From contig CP033051.1 of assembly GCA_003667865.1 (NCBI GenBank), positions 3,560,501-3,624,500 of the forward strand: a stretch of DNA of 64,000 nt, in the 5' to 3' direction. A model generated the notes under the pieces. The model had not been told where the DNA came from. It did not search any database and saw only the letters and a list, made by a program, of their open reading frames with translations. A program made the position numbers and the translations under genes. Below, piece by piece: positions 27,937 to 36,317 of the stretch. Origin of the DNA: Rossellomorea marisflavi (lineage in GTDB: Bacteria; Bacillota; Bacilli; Bacillales; Bacillaceae_B). The number at the start of each line of letters is the position of its first letter. Position 1 is the first letter of the stretch.

Positions 27937-28140
27937 TTATACTTCTTGAAAATACTCTTTGTAAAATCCACCCATTTTCCCACTGTCATCAATTACAAAA
28001 AAGAAATCCTCAGATTCATTTTTCACATCGTATTGTTTATTGACCGTTAAAACATTTTCTACTAGGTATTTTTTCGCATCAGTATGTATACATTTTACTC
28101 TTTTTAATGTTGGTCTATCTGTCCAATTTTTATGGATCAT
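27937..28140 (-). CDS. DUF6501-family small protein
   Basis: This 67-residue protein starts MIHKNWTDRPTLKRVKCIHT and continues with NVLTVNKQYDVKNE, FFFVIDDSGKMGG and YKEYFQEV. This pattern matches a conserved Bacillaceae family (DUF6501) with a small beta-barrel-like layout. AAAGGATG precedes the ATG at 28140; the longer frame to 28167 lacks a better site. The function is unknown. Confidence 0.78.
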   Translation of the reverse strand: MIHKNWTDRPTLKRVKCIHTDAKKYLVENVLTVNKQYDVKNESEDFFFVIDDSGKMGGFYKEYFQEV

Positions 28141-28265
28141 ATATTTAACATCCTTTCTTTCGTACATTTACTATAGTATATTCTGATTGAAATGAGAGTT
28201 CAACTTAAATATAAGCTTACAATAGAAAGAAACAGCTTTATGACACTTCACTTTGTAAAGTTTTC

Positions 28266-28294
28266 TGAAACCTTCTTAAACCATTATCCGTATA
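28266..28294 (+). promoter_or_regulatory. ECF (sigma-W-like) promoter of the zinc-ribbon gene
   Basis: TGAAAC at 28266, a 17-base spacer and CGTATA at 28289, 32 bases before the start codon. It shares the same elements and spacing as the xpaC promoter. Confidence 0.7.
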
Positions 28295-28325
28295 CTAGGT
28301 ATAACGAAATAAAGGAGCGATTTTC

Positions 28326-28532
28326 ATGAGTGAACAAAAAGGCTGCCTAAAATGTGGTTCTAAAGATGCCGCCACGAAAGAGATTGCGACTTCAGGGACA
28401 GGTCTATCGAAAATGTTTGATATTCAACATAATAGATTTATGGTTGTATACTGTAAAAATTGTGGCTATTGTGAGTTATATAATAAAGATTCTTCTATGG
28501 GTTCTAATATCTTGGATTTATTCTTTGGGTAA
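28326..28532 (+). CDS. zinc-ribbon protein (DUF2082-type)
   Basis: This 68-residue protein has two zinc knuckles, CLKCGS at the N-terminus and YCKNCGYCELY near the C-terminus, with a Ser/Thr-Gly-rich middle. The pattern matches short zinc-ribbon proteins of the DUF2082 group, proposed to bind nucleic acid. AAAGGAG precedes the ATG. The ECF-type promoter suggests induction by cell-envelope stress. The function is otherwise unknown. Confidence 0.78.
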   Translation: MSEQKGCLKCGSKDAATKEIATSGTGLSKMFDIQHNRFMVVYCKNCGYCELYNKDSSMGSNILDLFFG

Positions 28533-28550
28533 GCTAGTCAACTTTATGTA

Positions 28551-28576
28551 CCTCTTGAATGATGGTATTCAAGAGG
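28551..28576 (+). terminator. intrinsic terminator of the zinc-ribbon gene
   Basis: Perfect CCTCTTGAAT / ATTCAAGAGG hairpin, followed by TTCCATTCTTTT. Confidence 0.78.
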
Positions 28577-28579
28577 TTC

Positions 28580-28983
28580 CATTCTTTTCGAGTGATAATA
28601 GACGCAAACCACCTTTCCCCTTCATTCACGATTTTTCGTATATTACAATAGCTATTTTGTAGTAATCCTATTCAGATTGAAAAATCACAGATTACCAAAA
28701 TCAAAATAGGAACTGTCAACTAATTCAACACTCTTACCTTAAATAAGGTAAACCATATACGTAATTCAGTATCTAATAATAGTTAACCGTTTAATTCATA
28801 GCAGCTAATAATTGAATTCCTAGACAATTTGCTTCTATATTTATAAGCAAATTTTTATACTAAAGACATTCATTTACGACAATAAAGTCTTGTAAATCTA
28901 ATTGAACGATCATAAAATAGTAGTTTAAAATATTAAATAAAGGTTAAAGAATAATAAAGCTGAATTGTTACAGATCAAGAAAG
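28580..28983. other. gene-free stretch of about 400 bases
   Basis: No frame with a ribosome site and no strong hairpin is visible; the sequence is AT-rich. It presumably carries the promoter of the downstream gene, but I see no convincing consensus. Confidence 0.4.
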
Positions 28984-28995
28984 GTGTTTTTAGTT

Positions 28996-29334
28996 GTGAA
29001 GAGGTTTCTTTTACCAGTTACTGCCGTTCTTTTTACTATATTATGTATTGTTATGATCATACAACGACCAAATGAAGAACAATTTTATATCTGGCTTGAT
29101 AAAAAACACCAAATTTCTTGCGAGAATCACCTTACTTGTGTGAAAAAACAGGAGCGAGAGTCCCTAACTACAATGATAGAAACAGGTTCATATATTAAAA
29201 ATGGCTATTTAATTTTTAATACAATCGGAAAGACCTTTGAAGATCAAAACGGAAAAGAAATAAAGATAAAAGCCATTGGTGCATTTGGTCATTACTTCAC
29301 AATCGTAAATGATGAAACATCAATCGATGTATAG
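28996..29334 (+). CDS. membrane-anchored extracytoplasmic protein, unknown function
   Basis: An N-terminal membrane helix or uncleaved signal (FLLPVTAVLFTILCIVMII) is followed by about 90 extracytoplasmic residues with a Cys pair (SCENHLTC) that could form a disulfide and a beta-rich second half (GYLIFNTIGKTF, KAIGAFGHYFTI). AAAGGTG fits the GTG at 28996 better than the one at 28984. I do not recognise the family. The gene is monocistronic with its own terminator. Confidence 0.6.
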   Translation: MKRFLLPVTAVLFTILCIVMIIQRPNEEQFYIWLDKKHQISCENHLTCVKKQERESLTTMIETGSYIKNGYLIFNTIGKTFEDQNGKEIKIKAIGAFGHYFTIVNDETSIDV

Positions 29335-29361
29335 AACCGGCAGAAGAAGCTGCTGGTTCTT
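29333..29361 (+). terminator. intrinsic terminator
   Basis: AGAACC.GCAG / CTGC.GGTTCT hairpin followed by TTCTTGATTTT. Confidence 0.8.
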
Positions 29362-29389
29362 TCTTGATTTTAATCTGATGAAATTTAAA

Positions 29390-30259
29390 CTATTTTAATA
29401 GTTCTTCAACCTCTTCTGGTTTATATCCAAGTTGTATAAGTTGTTGACGAAGCTTGTTGTGGTATCCGATACTCACGTAGGGTTGACTGCCTCTTAATAT
29501 CTCTCTAGCATAGTGTTTAGGTGGAAGCGTTTCCTCTTGTTTGTCCCTAACAATGAAGGTTAGTACGTTCTGATATTCATGTCCATTTACTTCAACATCA
29601 ACAAATGCTGGTCTGTACCACCCCGGAGTTACCCCTTCTCGTTTAAAGAGGTATTCAACCGCTTCATAAGGTGTCTCATAAAGGATGCCCTCCATACTCC
29701 CGCCATCCTCTTCAATATCTCCTCGCCCACCATCTTGAACAACGAAAAGATACTTCATTGTGTAGTTTTTCAGAACTGAGGCACCTACTCTCTTCTGAAA
29801 TAAATGATCTACCTTTGCCTTTTGAAATCGCTCTTGATCCATGCATGATCCATACGCGAAATAATACACTACTTCTGGTTTTTCCGTAATAAATCGATGA
29901 ATCTTCCAGTCATTGGATTTAATTTCCTTTTGAAACATTGAAGAATCTATCCCATAATAAACAAATGCCTGAACACGTTTGGAATCGGTTTTTACTTCTT
30001 TTATTTTTCGATCGTACAGATTATCATTACATCCTTCTACAAAGTCTTCTAGCTTATCTAAACGTTTTAATATCTCTCCATTAATTGAATAAACTTCCCC
30101 GTAAACTTTATTAGTTCCTTCCTTTAAAGCTGGATATCCCCTGTTTGTATCATACAAATGACCATCCACCCATGCTTGCTCTGCAATTAGCGTTGCTCCC
30201 TCTAGTAACTGATGATACTTTTCATGCTTCCTTAGTGTTCCATATACAAAAACATTCAC
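29390..30259 (-). CDS. ykqA: two-domain gamma-glutamylcyclotransferase-like protein (YkqA)
   Basis: Two GGCT-fold domains are fused. The first (residues 1-115) starts with NVFVYGTLRKHEKYH and has the DKLEDF acidic segment. The second (residues 130-289) starts with YYFAYGSCMD and resembles the AIG2/ChaC-type domain. GGCT enzymes release 5-oxoproline from gamma-glutamyl compounds. A 5-oxoprolinase operon lies about 17 kb away in this window, but that is not evidence of coupling. The start is a GTG with AGGGAT upstream. The order and size match Bacillus YkqA. Confidence 0.85.
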   Translation of the reverse strand: MNVFVYGTLRKHEKYHQLLEGATLIAEQAWVDGHLYDTNRGYPALKEGTNKVYGEVYSINGEILKRLDKLEDFVEGCNDNLYDRKIKEVKTDSKRVQAFVYYGIDSSMFQKEIKSNDWKIHRFITEKPEVVYYFAYGSCMDQERFQKAKVDHLFQKRVGASVLKNYTMKYLFVVQDGGRGDIEEDGGSMEGILYETPYEAVEYLFKREGVTPGWYRPAFVDVEVNGHEYQNVLTFIVRDKQEETLPPKHYAREILRGSQPYVSIGYHNKLRQQLIQLGYKPEEVEELLK

Positions 30260-30286
30260 TTAAAGTCTATCCCTTCTCTGATATGA

Positions 30287-31147
30287 TTAATGTTCCGTTC
30301 CTTTTAGGAATTCAGATTGAGCACTAGTATGAAAATTACGTTCTTCAGCCATTTTAATATCTTTTTCGTACATCACAGTGGCAATAACTTTTCTTGCCGC
30401 TTTACCAGCATCCCAATAATAGCGATCCTCTACAAGTCCAGTAATTGTGTATTCATAACCACGATATCCAGAGTTCAGTGATGTCATTCCATATACTTGA
30501 AAAGGTTCTACTATACAATCATGTGCGTCTTTTTTGAGACAATATGGTACTTCATCGTTTAGCCTCTGACACGCTTCATCTAATGCAGAGAAAACCGAAT
30601 CTGGATTCTCACGATAACTAACGACAACTCGTTCAATAACTCTCATACGGTCAATATTATAATTCTGTATCTGCTTAACCTCACCATTACTAATTGTGAG
30701 AAGTTTCCCACTCCATTCACGTACTTTTAAAAATCGAAGTCCTATATCTTCAACTGTACCATTAAATGTATTGTTTACAGTAACAAAATCCCCTTTATGT
30801 AGCTGCTTTTCATATATTAAAAAGATTCCCGAAAGGATGTCACGAATAAGACTTTGCGCTCCAAATCCAACTATAATTCCGACAATTCCAGCACCTGCTA
30901 ATATTTTACCGAAATCCTCAACCACTAGTGATAATCCGAATAAAATTAACCCAATGGTCGCTGTATAGCGTGTAAAGGAATGGATCATACTTTCTATGGT
31001 TTTTTCTTTACGTTCTTCAATAAAATTAGTACGCTTAAAAAAATTGTGTATCGTTCGGTTAATAATAAATACTGCAATTATCGTACATAGAACTACAGCA
31101 ACAAACTGTACAATATTGTTTTCAAATAATAAACTTATCTCTTCCAT
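30287..31147 (-). CDS. small-conductance mechanosensitive channel, MscS family (YkuT-like)
   Basis: This 286-residue protein has three membrane helices and the MscS pore helix (VGFGAQSLIRDILSGIFLIYE), followed by the beta domain HKGDFVTVNN.FNGTVEDIGLRFLKVREW and a C-terminal alpha/beta domain. MscS channels open under membrane tension and release solutes in osmotic downshock. Size and order match B. subtilis YkuT. The coding region ends 27 bases before ykqA on the same strand, so the two may share a transcript. Confidence 0.9.
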   Translation of the reverse strand: MEEISLLFENNIVQFVAVVLCTIIAVFIINRTIHNFFKRTNFIEERKEKTIESMIHSFTRYTATIGLILFGLSLVVEDFGKILAGAGIVGIIVGFGAQSLIRDILSGIFLIYEKQLHKGDFVTVNNTFNGTVEDIGLRFLKVREWSGKLLTISNGEVKQIQNYNIDRMRVIERVVVSYRENPDSVFSALDEACQRLNDEVPYCLKKDAHDCIVEPFQVYGMTSLNSGYRGYEYTITGLVEDRYYWDAGKAARKVIATVMYEKDIKMAEERNFHTSAQSEFLKGTEH

Positions 31148-31251
31148 ATTTCATTCCTCTATTCTTAAAACAATAAGATTTATCAATAACAGTATACTAT
31201 TTAGCAAAGTACAATTACACCTTGAGGAAAGAACAATTGAAAAAGCAAGTG

Positions 31252-31277
31252 GGGACGGACCTTAAAAGGTCCGTCCC
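31252..31277. repeat. perfect 26-base palindrome (GGGACGGACC type)
   Basis: GGGACGGACCTT and AAGGTCCGTCCC are exact 12-bp arms with two bases between. It abuts the stop codon of the acyl-CoA ligase gene. No T-run follows, so it is not a standard terminator; it looks like a dispersed REP-like palindrome. Confidence 0.65.
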
Positions 31278-32909
31278 TCAGATGATTTCTTCGGATTGTG
31301 TGCGTAGTTTAAATTTTTGGATTTTACCTGAAGCTGTCATTGGATATGAATCTGTAAATTCTATATATCTAGGAATTTTATGCCTTGATATTTTTCCTTT
31401 ACAGTAGTCTTTTATTTCTCCAATAGTTGCAGTCTGTCCTTCTTTCAAAATAATCCATGCCATAACTTCTTCACCATATACATCATCAGGTACTCCAATT
31501 ACTTGGACATCTAGCACTTTTGGATGGGAGTATAAGAACTCCTCAATTTCTCTCGGATAAATATTCTCACCGCCTCGAATGATCATATCCTTTAATCGCC
31601 CTGTAATCCTACAATATCCGTTGTCATCCATTACAGCTAAATCACCTGTATGTAGCCAGCCCTCTTCATCAATAGCTTCTCGAGTTGCTTCTTCATTTTT
31701 ATAGTAACCCTTCATGACATGATATCCACGCGTGCATAGTTCACCTTGAACCCCTCTTGCTAGTTCACGACCATTATGGGGGTCAATAATCTTCACCTCA
31801 ACATTTGGAAGGGCTCTCCCAACCGTTTCAACTTTATACTCTATTGAATCATGTGTACGAGTCTGTGTGATAACAGGAGATGCTTCTGTTTGACCATAGG
31901 CTATTGTAATTTCCTCAGCACCCATTTTCTCCATAACACCCTTCATCACTTCAATCGGACAATTACTCCCCGCCATGACTCCTGTTCGTAAACTTGATAG
32001 ATTGTAGTGATCAAAATCAGCTTGATTCAGTTCAGCAATAAACATTGTTGGTACACCATGCAGTGCTGTACATTGTTCATTTTGGATTGTTTGAAGGACA
32101 GTTTGAGGGTTAAACTCCTGAACGGGAACCATAGTTGCTCCGACTGTTACACAAGCTAATGTACCAATCACACAACCAAAACAATGAAAAAAAGGGACTG
32201 GAATGCAAAGACGGTCATCAGCGGTTAATCTCATACACTGTGCAATATTATAGGCATTATTGACAATATTTGAATGAGATAACATGACCCCTTTTGGAAA
32301 TCCAGTTGTTCCGGAGGTATATTGCATATTAATCACATCATTTATATCAAGTTCTTTTATACGATTATCCAACTCTTCGTCAGTAATTTCAGTTGCATAA
32401 TCTATAATATCATTCCAGCTGAAAGTTCCAGGATACCTTTTTTCGCTTAATACGATTACATTCTTTAAATGAGGTAATCTTGTACTAGTAAGCTCTCCAG
32501 GTAAAGAATCTCTTAATTCAGGACATAATTCATAAATCATGTCAATATAAGAAGCATCTCTGTATTGATCAATTAATATGATTGTTTCAGAGTCAGACTG
32601 TCTAAGCAAGTATTCTAGTTCAGTAGTTCTGTAATTTGTGTTAACGGTTACAAGAACAGCTCCTACTTTCCCTGTTGCAAATTGAGAAACCAACCACTCT
32701 GGCGTATTTGATGACCAGATAGCAACATGATCTTGTTTTGAGATTCCTAACTTCATTAATCCTTTGGCAACTGTTCTACAGATTTGATTAAACTCCTTGT
32801 AAGTCCATCGCAAATTTCTATCTGAATAAACAACAGCCTCTAATTCTGGTTGGTTTAATGCTTGTTTTTCTAATAAACTTCCAACCGTTTCATCTAATGT
32901 TTGGTTCAT
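31278..32909 (-). CDS. AMP-binding acyl-CoA ligase (fatty-acyl-CoA synthetase-like)
   Basis: This 543-residue ANL-superfamily enzyme activates a carboxylic acid with ATP and transfers it to CoA. Motif A3 is YTSGTTGFPKGV. Further motifs are YGQTEASP, GWLHTGDL, and the hinge GRLKDMIIRGGENIYPREIEE; the catalytic Lys lies near the end in MTASGKIQKFKL. Close Bacillus relatives (YngI type) act on medium or long chain fatty acids; the substrate here is inferred. GGAG precedes the ATG. It stands alone with no beta-oxidation neighbours. Confidence 0.9.
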   Translation of the reverse strand: MNQTLDETVGSLLEKQALNQPELEAVVYSDRNLRWTYKEFNQICRTVAKGLMKLGISKQDHVAIWSSNTPEWLVSQFATGKVGAVLVTVNTNYRTTELEYLLRQSDSETIILIDQYRDASYIDMIYELCPELRDSLPGELTSTRLPHLKNVIVLSEKRYPGTFSWNDIIDYATEITDEELDNRIKELDINDVINMQYTSGTTGFPKGVMLSHSNIVNNAYNIAQCMRLTADDRLCIPVPFFHCFGCVIGTLACVTVGATMVPVQEFNPQTVLQTIQNEQCTALHGVPTMFIAELNQADFDHYNLSSLRTGVMAGSNCPIEVMKGVMEKMGAEEITIAYGQTEASPVITQTRTHDSIEYKVETVGRALPNVEVKIIDPHNGRELARGVQGELCTRGYHVMKGYYKNEEATREAIDEEGWLHTGDLAVMDDNGYCRITGRLKDMIIRGGENIYPREIEEFLYSHPKVLDVQVIGVPDDVYGEEVMAWIILKEGQTATIGEIKDYCKGKISRHKIPRYIEFTDSYPMTASGKIQKFKLRTQSEEII

Positions 32910-33079
32910 ATAATCAGCTCCATCCCATCTAATATTGGGGAAATGAAGTGAATCGATCTAAGTTGTGAAAACCTCCTCTTATATGGTCCCCTTTAAGGAC
33001 TTATATTATCATAAATTTCACAATATTCAAACGAAGATAATTGTCTATTTCTGACAAAATATAGCTAAAAAAAATTTTA

Positions 33080-33108
33080 TTGACCAATAGAATTAACGAG
33101 AGTATAGT
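33080..33108 (+). promoter_or_regulatory. sigma-A promoter of tatA
   Basis: TTGACC, a 17-base spacer and TATAGT, about 40 bases before the tatA start. uppP may be read from it as well. Confidence 0.6.
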
Positions 33109-33148
33109 TTATTTAGTTTGATTCCATTTGAAAGAGAGTGACCAATAA

Positions 33149-33295
33149 ATGAATTTAGGTTTTGGAGAAATCCTACTCATCGTTTTTGTTGGTTTATTAA
33201 TTTTTGGTCCAAGCAAACTACCACAATTAGGAAAAGCGGCAGGTGAAACCTTAAAAGAATTTAAAAAAGCTACTAGAGACATCATGAAGGACTAG
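33149..33295 (+). CDS. tatA: Sec-independent protein translocase subunit TatA
   Basis: This 48-residue protein has the TatA layout: a short membrane helix, the hinge FGPSKLPQLGKA, and a short amphipathic helix (ETLKEFKKATRDIMKD). TatA forms the size-variable pore that moves folded proteins. The charged C-terminal tail is nearly absent, making it shorter than most Bacillus TatA proteins (about 57-62 residues). No tatC is adjacent. The next gene starts 45 bases later. Confidence 0.9.
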   Translation: MNLGFGEILLIVFVGLLIFGPSKLPQLGKAAGETLKEFKKATRDIMKD

Positions 33296-33340
33296 CTATT
33301 CAATTACACATTTATTATCACGAAGAAAGTAGGAAGTTCA

Positions 33341-34120
33341 TTGACTTGGTTAGAAGCATTCATACTCGGGTTAATTCAAGGATTGACGGAGTTTCTTCCA
33401 ATAAGCAGTACCGGACACTTATATCTAGGTCGTCATTTATTTGGATTAGATGAAGCAGGACTATTCCTAGACACAATGCTTCATATCGGAACACTTGTTG
33501 CCGTGTTCGTTTTCTATAAACAAGAATTCATTCATATCTTGAGGAATCCATTTTCAAAGCTAACAGGTTTACTTATTATTGGGACAATACCTGCAGTTCT
33601 CGTAGGGTTTTTATTAAGGGACTTCTTTGAAGAAATATCAGTTACTGGTGTTACAATTGGATGGGAGTTTCTAATTACGGGGGCCTTTCTATGGTTTGCA
33701 GAATCCATTCGCAAAGGTCATAAAAAAATGGACGATATCTCCTTCACTGATGCATTTGTAATTGGTTGTTTCCAAGCTGGTGCGATTTTCCCTGCCATTT
33801 CTCGTTCTGGATTAACCATTGTAGCCGGACTATTACGAAAGTTAGATCGAGAAACATCTGCATACTTCTCTTTTCTACTGTCAACTCCCGCAATAGCCGG
33901 AGCAATTGTACTTCAATCAGTAGATTTATTTCAAGGTACTTCTGAATCAATCTCAATCAGTAGCTTAATTGTTGGTACAATTGCATCAGCCTTATTTGGA
34001 TACTTAGCTGTTAAATGGATGATACAATACTTGAAACAACACTCATTGAGAATATTTGCTATTTATGTTTGGATATTAGGAATCCTCATTATAACACTAC
34101 AACAATTGAACATTTTCTAA
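33341..34120 (+). CDS. uppP: undecaprenyl-diphosphatase UppP (BacA)
   Basis: This 259-residue enzyme with about eight membrane helices dephosphorylates undecaprenyl diphosphate, recycling the lipid carrier for cell-wall synthesis; overexpression gives bacitracin resistance. Catalytic motifs are LTEFLPISSTGHL (with the Glu-rich (E/Q)xxxE region) and GAIFPAISRSGLT. The start is TTG with AGGAAG upstream. It follows tatA closely, and a terminator closes the unit. Confidence 0.92.
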   Translation: MTWLEAFILGLIQGLTEFLPISSTGHLYLGRHLFGLDEAGLFLDTMLHIGTLVAVFVFYKQEFIHILRNPFSKLTGLLIIGTIPAVLVGFLLRDFFEEISVTGVTIGWEFLITGAFLWFAESIRKGHKKMDDISFTDAFVIGCFQAGAIFPAISRSGLTIVAGLLRKLDRETSAYFSFLLSTPAIAGAIVLQSVDLFQGTSESISISSLIVGTIASALFGYLAVKWMIQYLKQHSLRIFAIYVWILGILIITLQQLNIF

Positions 34121-34129
34121 TTATAAATA

Positions 34130-34173
34130 AAGGATCTACTTTCTTAGAACAAATTCTAGAGAAATAGATCCTT
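34130..34173 (+). terminator. intrinsic terminator of uppP
   Basis: AGGATCTA.TTTCT.AGAA / TTCTAGAGAAA.TAGATCCT hairpin ending in TTTTC. Confidence 0.85.
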
Positions 34174-34193
34174 TTCGTTTACAAGTAACGGTT

Positions 34194-34622
34194 TCACTTA
34201 CTATTCTGATTTAGTAGGCAAAAAAAGAGTTCGTCCCAAAAAATCCCCATATGAAAGAAACGCTTTTTCAGAACTCCTTCTTACTGAAAACCTAATTTTA
34301 GCAAAAACCTTTTTGACCGCTCATCATCTCCGTCCACAATGGCTTCTATCCTATTTAAACCTAACTAATCAATCCCATATTCCTGTATGCTTTTCAGTAA
34401 TTGCCCATCTTATATTCATTTTGTCTCGAAACCCTTCAAATTACCGCTTAATCAACTCTGTTGATTCACTTACAGATGAGAATGGTAGCATGCCATAGAA
34501 TTCCATTGTTCTTCATCAGAGAAAATATCATACATCGCTTCTGCATCTTTTATATCTGTCTGTCTTAGGATCAAACGATTTGATTCAATCATGGGAAATG
34601 TATCTAACGCTTTAAGAGACAT
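34194..34622 (-). pseudogene. decayed GNAT acetyltransferase (RimJ/RimL-like)
   Basis: The minus strand begins with a good start (AAGGATG before the ATG) and a typical N-terminus, PMIESNRLILRQTDIKDAEA. After FSDEEQWN the match moves to another frame (YGMLPFSSVSESTELIKR, stop, FEGFRDKMNIRWAITEKHTG), and then, after a missing central stretch, to GLNRIEAIVDGDDERSKRFLLKLGFQ, stop, EGVLKKRFFHMGIFWDELFF. So the gene carries at least one frameshift, two stops and an internal deletion of roughly 40-50 codons. No functional enzyme can be made. It follows the TPR gene on the same strand. Confidence 0.8.
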
Positions 34623-34633
34623 TGTTTTCATCC

Positions 34634-35083
34634 TTACCAAGTTTGATTAAGCTTATCTGAATAAAATAACAAGGCCCTCTTATAGTGAAGAATTCCTTCA
34701 TCTTTTGTGGTTTCACACAGAGATTTAATAAGCAATTCCATTGCAGATTGATAGTCTTGAAGATTGTAAAGTATTAAAGAATAGAAAACCTTATATTCCT
34801 GATGCTCTGGGTATTTAATCATTCCTAATTCAATAATTTCTTTTGCTTTTATATATTCTCCGATTGCTCGATAGGTACTACCTAAACAAAGAAATGCTTT
34901 TATCTCTTGTTCTTGTGTTAACCCAAGTTTTATAGCGCGTTCATAAAAATTAACAGCATCCTTTTCATATCCCAATCGGTCATGAATATATGCACACTCA
35001 AGCACTAATGTAGAATGTAATGGGTCATCCTTCACTTGTTGTAACAATTTTTCTCTTTTTAATTCTTCCTCATTACCATTCAT
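34634..35083 (-). CDS. tetratricopeptide-repeat protein
   Basis: About 149 residues contain three to four TPR-like helix pairs (for example YEKDAVNFYERAIKLG, RAIGEYIKAKEIIELGM, LQDYQSAMELLIKSL). TPRs bind other proteins; no catalytic domain is present. The start may be the ATG at 35083 or a TTG one codon earlier; GGAGG precedes both. It begins 25 bases after the AAC(3) gene, so they are probably co-transcribed, and it is followed by the decayed acetyltransferase. Confidence 0.75.
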   Translation of the reverse strand: MNGNEEELKREKLLQQVKDDPLHSTLVLECAYIHDRLGYEKDAVNFYERAIKLGLTQEQEIKAFLCLGSTYRAIGEYIKAKEIIELGMIKYPEHQEYKVFYSLILYNLQDYQSAMELLIKSLCETTKDEGILHYKRALLFYSDKLNQTW

Positions 35084-35107
35084 CAAATCTAGTCCTCCAT
35101 GTTCATG

Positions 35108-35923
35108 TTACTTACTATTTGAAAGCTCTTTCTTAAGCCATTCAAATGTAAAGTCAACTAACTCATTTATTTGAATTAATCGACAAGTAGCATCTCCTAC
35201 AGTAAAAGGGGTATAGGAAACGTGTTTTTCAAAAGCATCTCCTATTATCGGAAAACGATCTGAATTCGATTCTTTATCTAGAAATTCTCTCCATACTCTT
35301 ACACCGTTCTCCTCCATTGCTGACCACTGTGAAAAGATTCCTAGATTCGGAAGTCTATTTTCTGCAAGGTGCATGACTGTGCAATTATCGTACCCAACCC
35401 CTAAAAGTAAGACATAACTCTCTCTTTCATACAGGCGGGCGAGTGGTGATTGTTCACCAAATGGAAAATCTATAGAATGATTATGTACAATTTCTTCTGC
35501 AGCACTTCCCCATGCACTAAAAGATACCATAGGATGCTGACTTCTAAATACACCTGGATGTTGTCTGAAGGATTCAACAATTTGTCCCATTCCACGTGTA
35601 GGCGTTGTGATCGGGTTATATGCTGGCATATGATTCCTAATTGTGTCCCACCAATCTTTAGGCACAGGCGGATTTTCCCAAAAACTAGGGTCTGAATTAC
35701 TTGCAGATTGCGTTGGCATAACAATGGTTCCCTTATCTGTAATGGTCTCCATTAATGCTTGAACTACTGTTTCTGCTCCCCCACAGACCCAACCTAATGA
35801 GTTTAATGAAGAATGGACAATCACGCTCATACCTTTATGAATGCCCTTTATTCTAAACTCTTCCATTAAATCGTCCTTCGTAAGTAATGTTTGATTACGT
35901 TCAATTGCTTTTAGTTCTGACAT
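35108..35923 (-). CDS. aminoglycoside N(3)-acetyltransferase-like protein, AAC(3) family
   Basis: This 271-residue protein begins with the AAC(3) pattern GMSVIVHSSLNSLGWVCGGAETVV and has GTIVMPTQSA, RGMGQIVESFR, SQHPMVSFSAWG and LLLGVGYDNCTVMHLAENR. AAC(3) enzymes transfer acetyl from acetyl-CoA to the 3-amino group of aminoglycosides. Chromosomal Bacillus members such as YokD rarely give clinical resistance, and the native substrate may differ. It lies upstream of the TPR gene in an apparent operon. Confidence 0.88.
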   Translation of the reverse strand: MSELKAIERNQTLLTKDDLMEEFRIKGIHKGMSVIVHSSLNSLGWVCGGAETVVQALMETITDKGTIVMPTQSASNSDPSFWENPPVPKDWWDTIRNHMPAYNPITTPTRGMGQIVESFRQHPGVFRSQHPMVSFSAWGSAAEEIVHNHSIDFPFGEQSPLARLYERESYVLLLGVGYDNCTVMHLAENRLPNLGIFSQWSAMEENGVRVWREFLDKESNSDRFPIIGDAFEKHVSYTPFTVGDATCRLIQINELVDFTFEWLKKELSNSK

Positions 35924-36096
35924 ACTCTTATTCCAACTTTCAAGTTATTTATAGTACAACTATTCTACAAATTTAGAGAAAATCCTACTTAATTATAAAA
36001 AATCACATATCCCCCTTTTCAAATAAGCAATTTTTATGTAAAATAAATAGAAAATATAGAATATTCTATATTTAATTAAATCCAAGGAGGTATGTC

Positions 36097-36231
36097 ATGA
36101 AAATCTTAAGTAATGAACAGTTGGTGGCAGCCTATCGTGACGCTGAGAAACAAGGAACAGATAAAGATTGGATTTTAATGTTAAAGAAGGAAATACGCAG
36201 CCGTGGCCTAAAGCCTTTTAGAAAAGCTTGA
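36097..36231 (+). CDS. sda: sporulation histidine kinase inhibitor, Sda family
   Basis: This 44-residue protein, MKILSNEQLVAAYRDAEKQG and on, has the Sda pattern: LS.E.L..AY..A, a short turn, D.(W/F)I..L..EI..RGL. Sda folds as a helical hairpin that binds the dimerisation domain of KinA-type kinases and blocks sporulation when replication is impaired. AAGGAGG lies 6 bases before the ATG, and a strong terminator follows. The last residues, KPFRKA, are more basic than in B. subtilis Sda. I saw no DnaA boxes close by. Confidence 0.85.
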   Translation: MKILSNEQLVAAYRDAEKQGTDKDWILMLKKEIRSRGLKPFRKA

Positions 36232-36275
36232 TGCTTCACCTTACTTAGTCAAAAGGATAACATAGACATAACTTT

Positions 36276-36308
36276 GACTGACAGGTTTGTTTCCTGTCAG
36301 TCTTTTTG
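36276..36308. terminator. intrinsic terminator of sda
   Basis: Perfect GACTGACAGG / CCTGTCAGTC hairpin followed by TTTTTG; it may serve the convergent small gene too. Confidence 0.88.
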
Positions 36309-36317
36309 TTTTATAGT

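Noticed and set aside
34313-34498. 61-codon plus-strand frame
   Set aside because: It is antisense to the decayed acetyltransferase and has no ribosome site.
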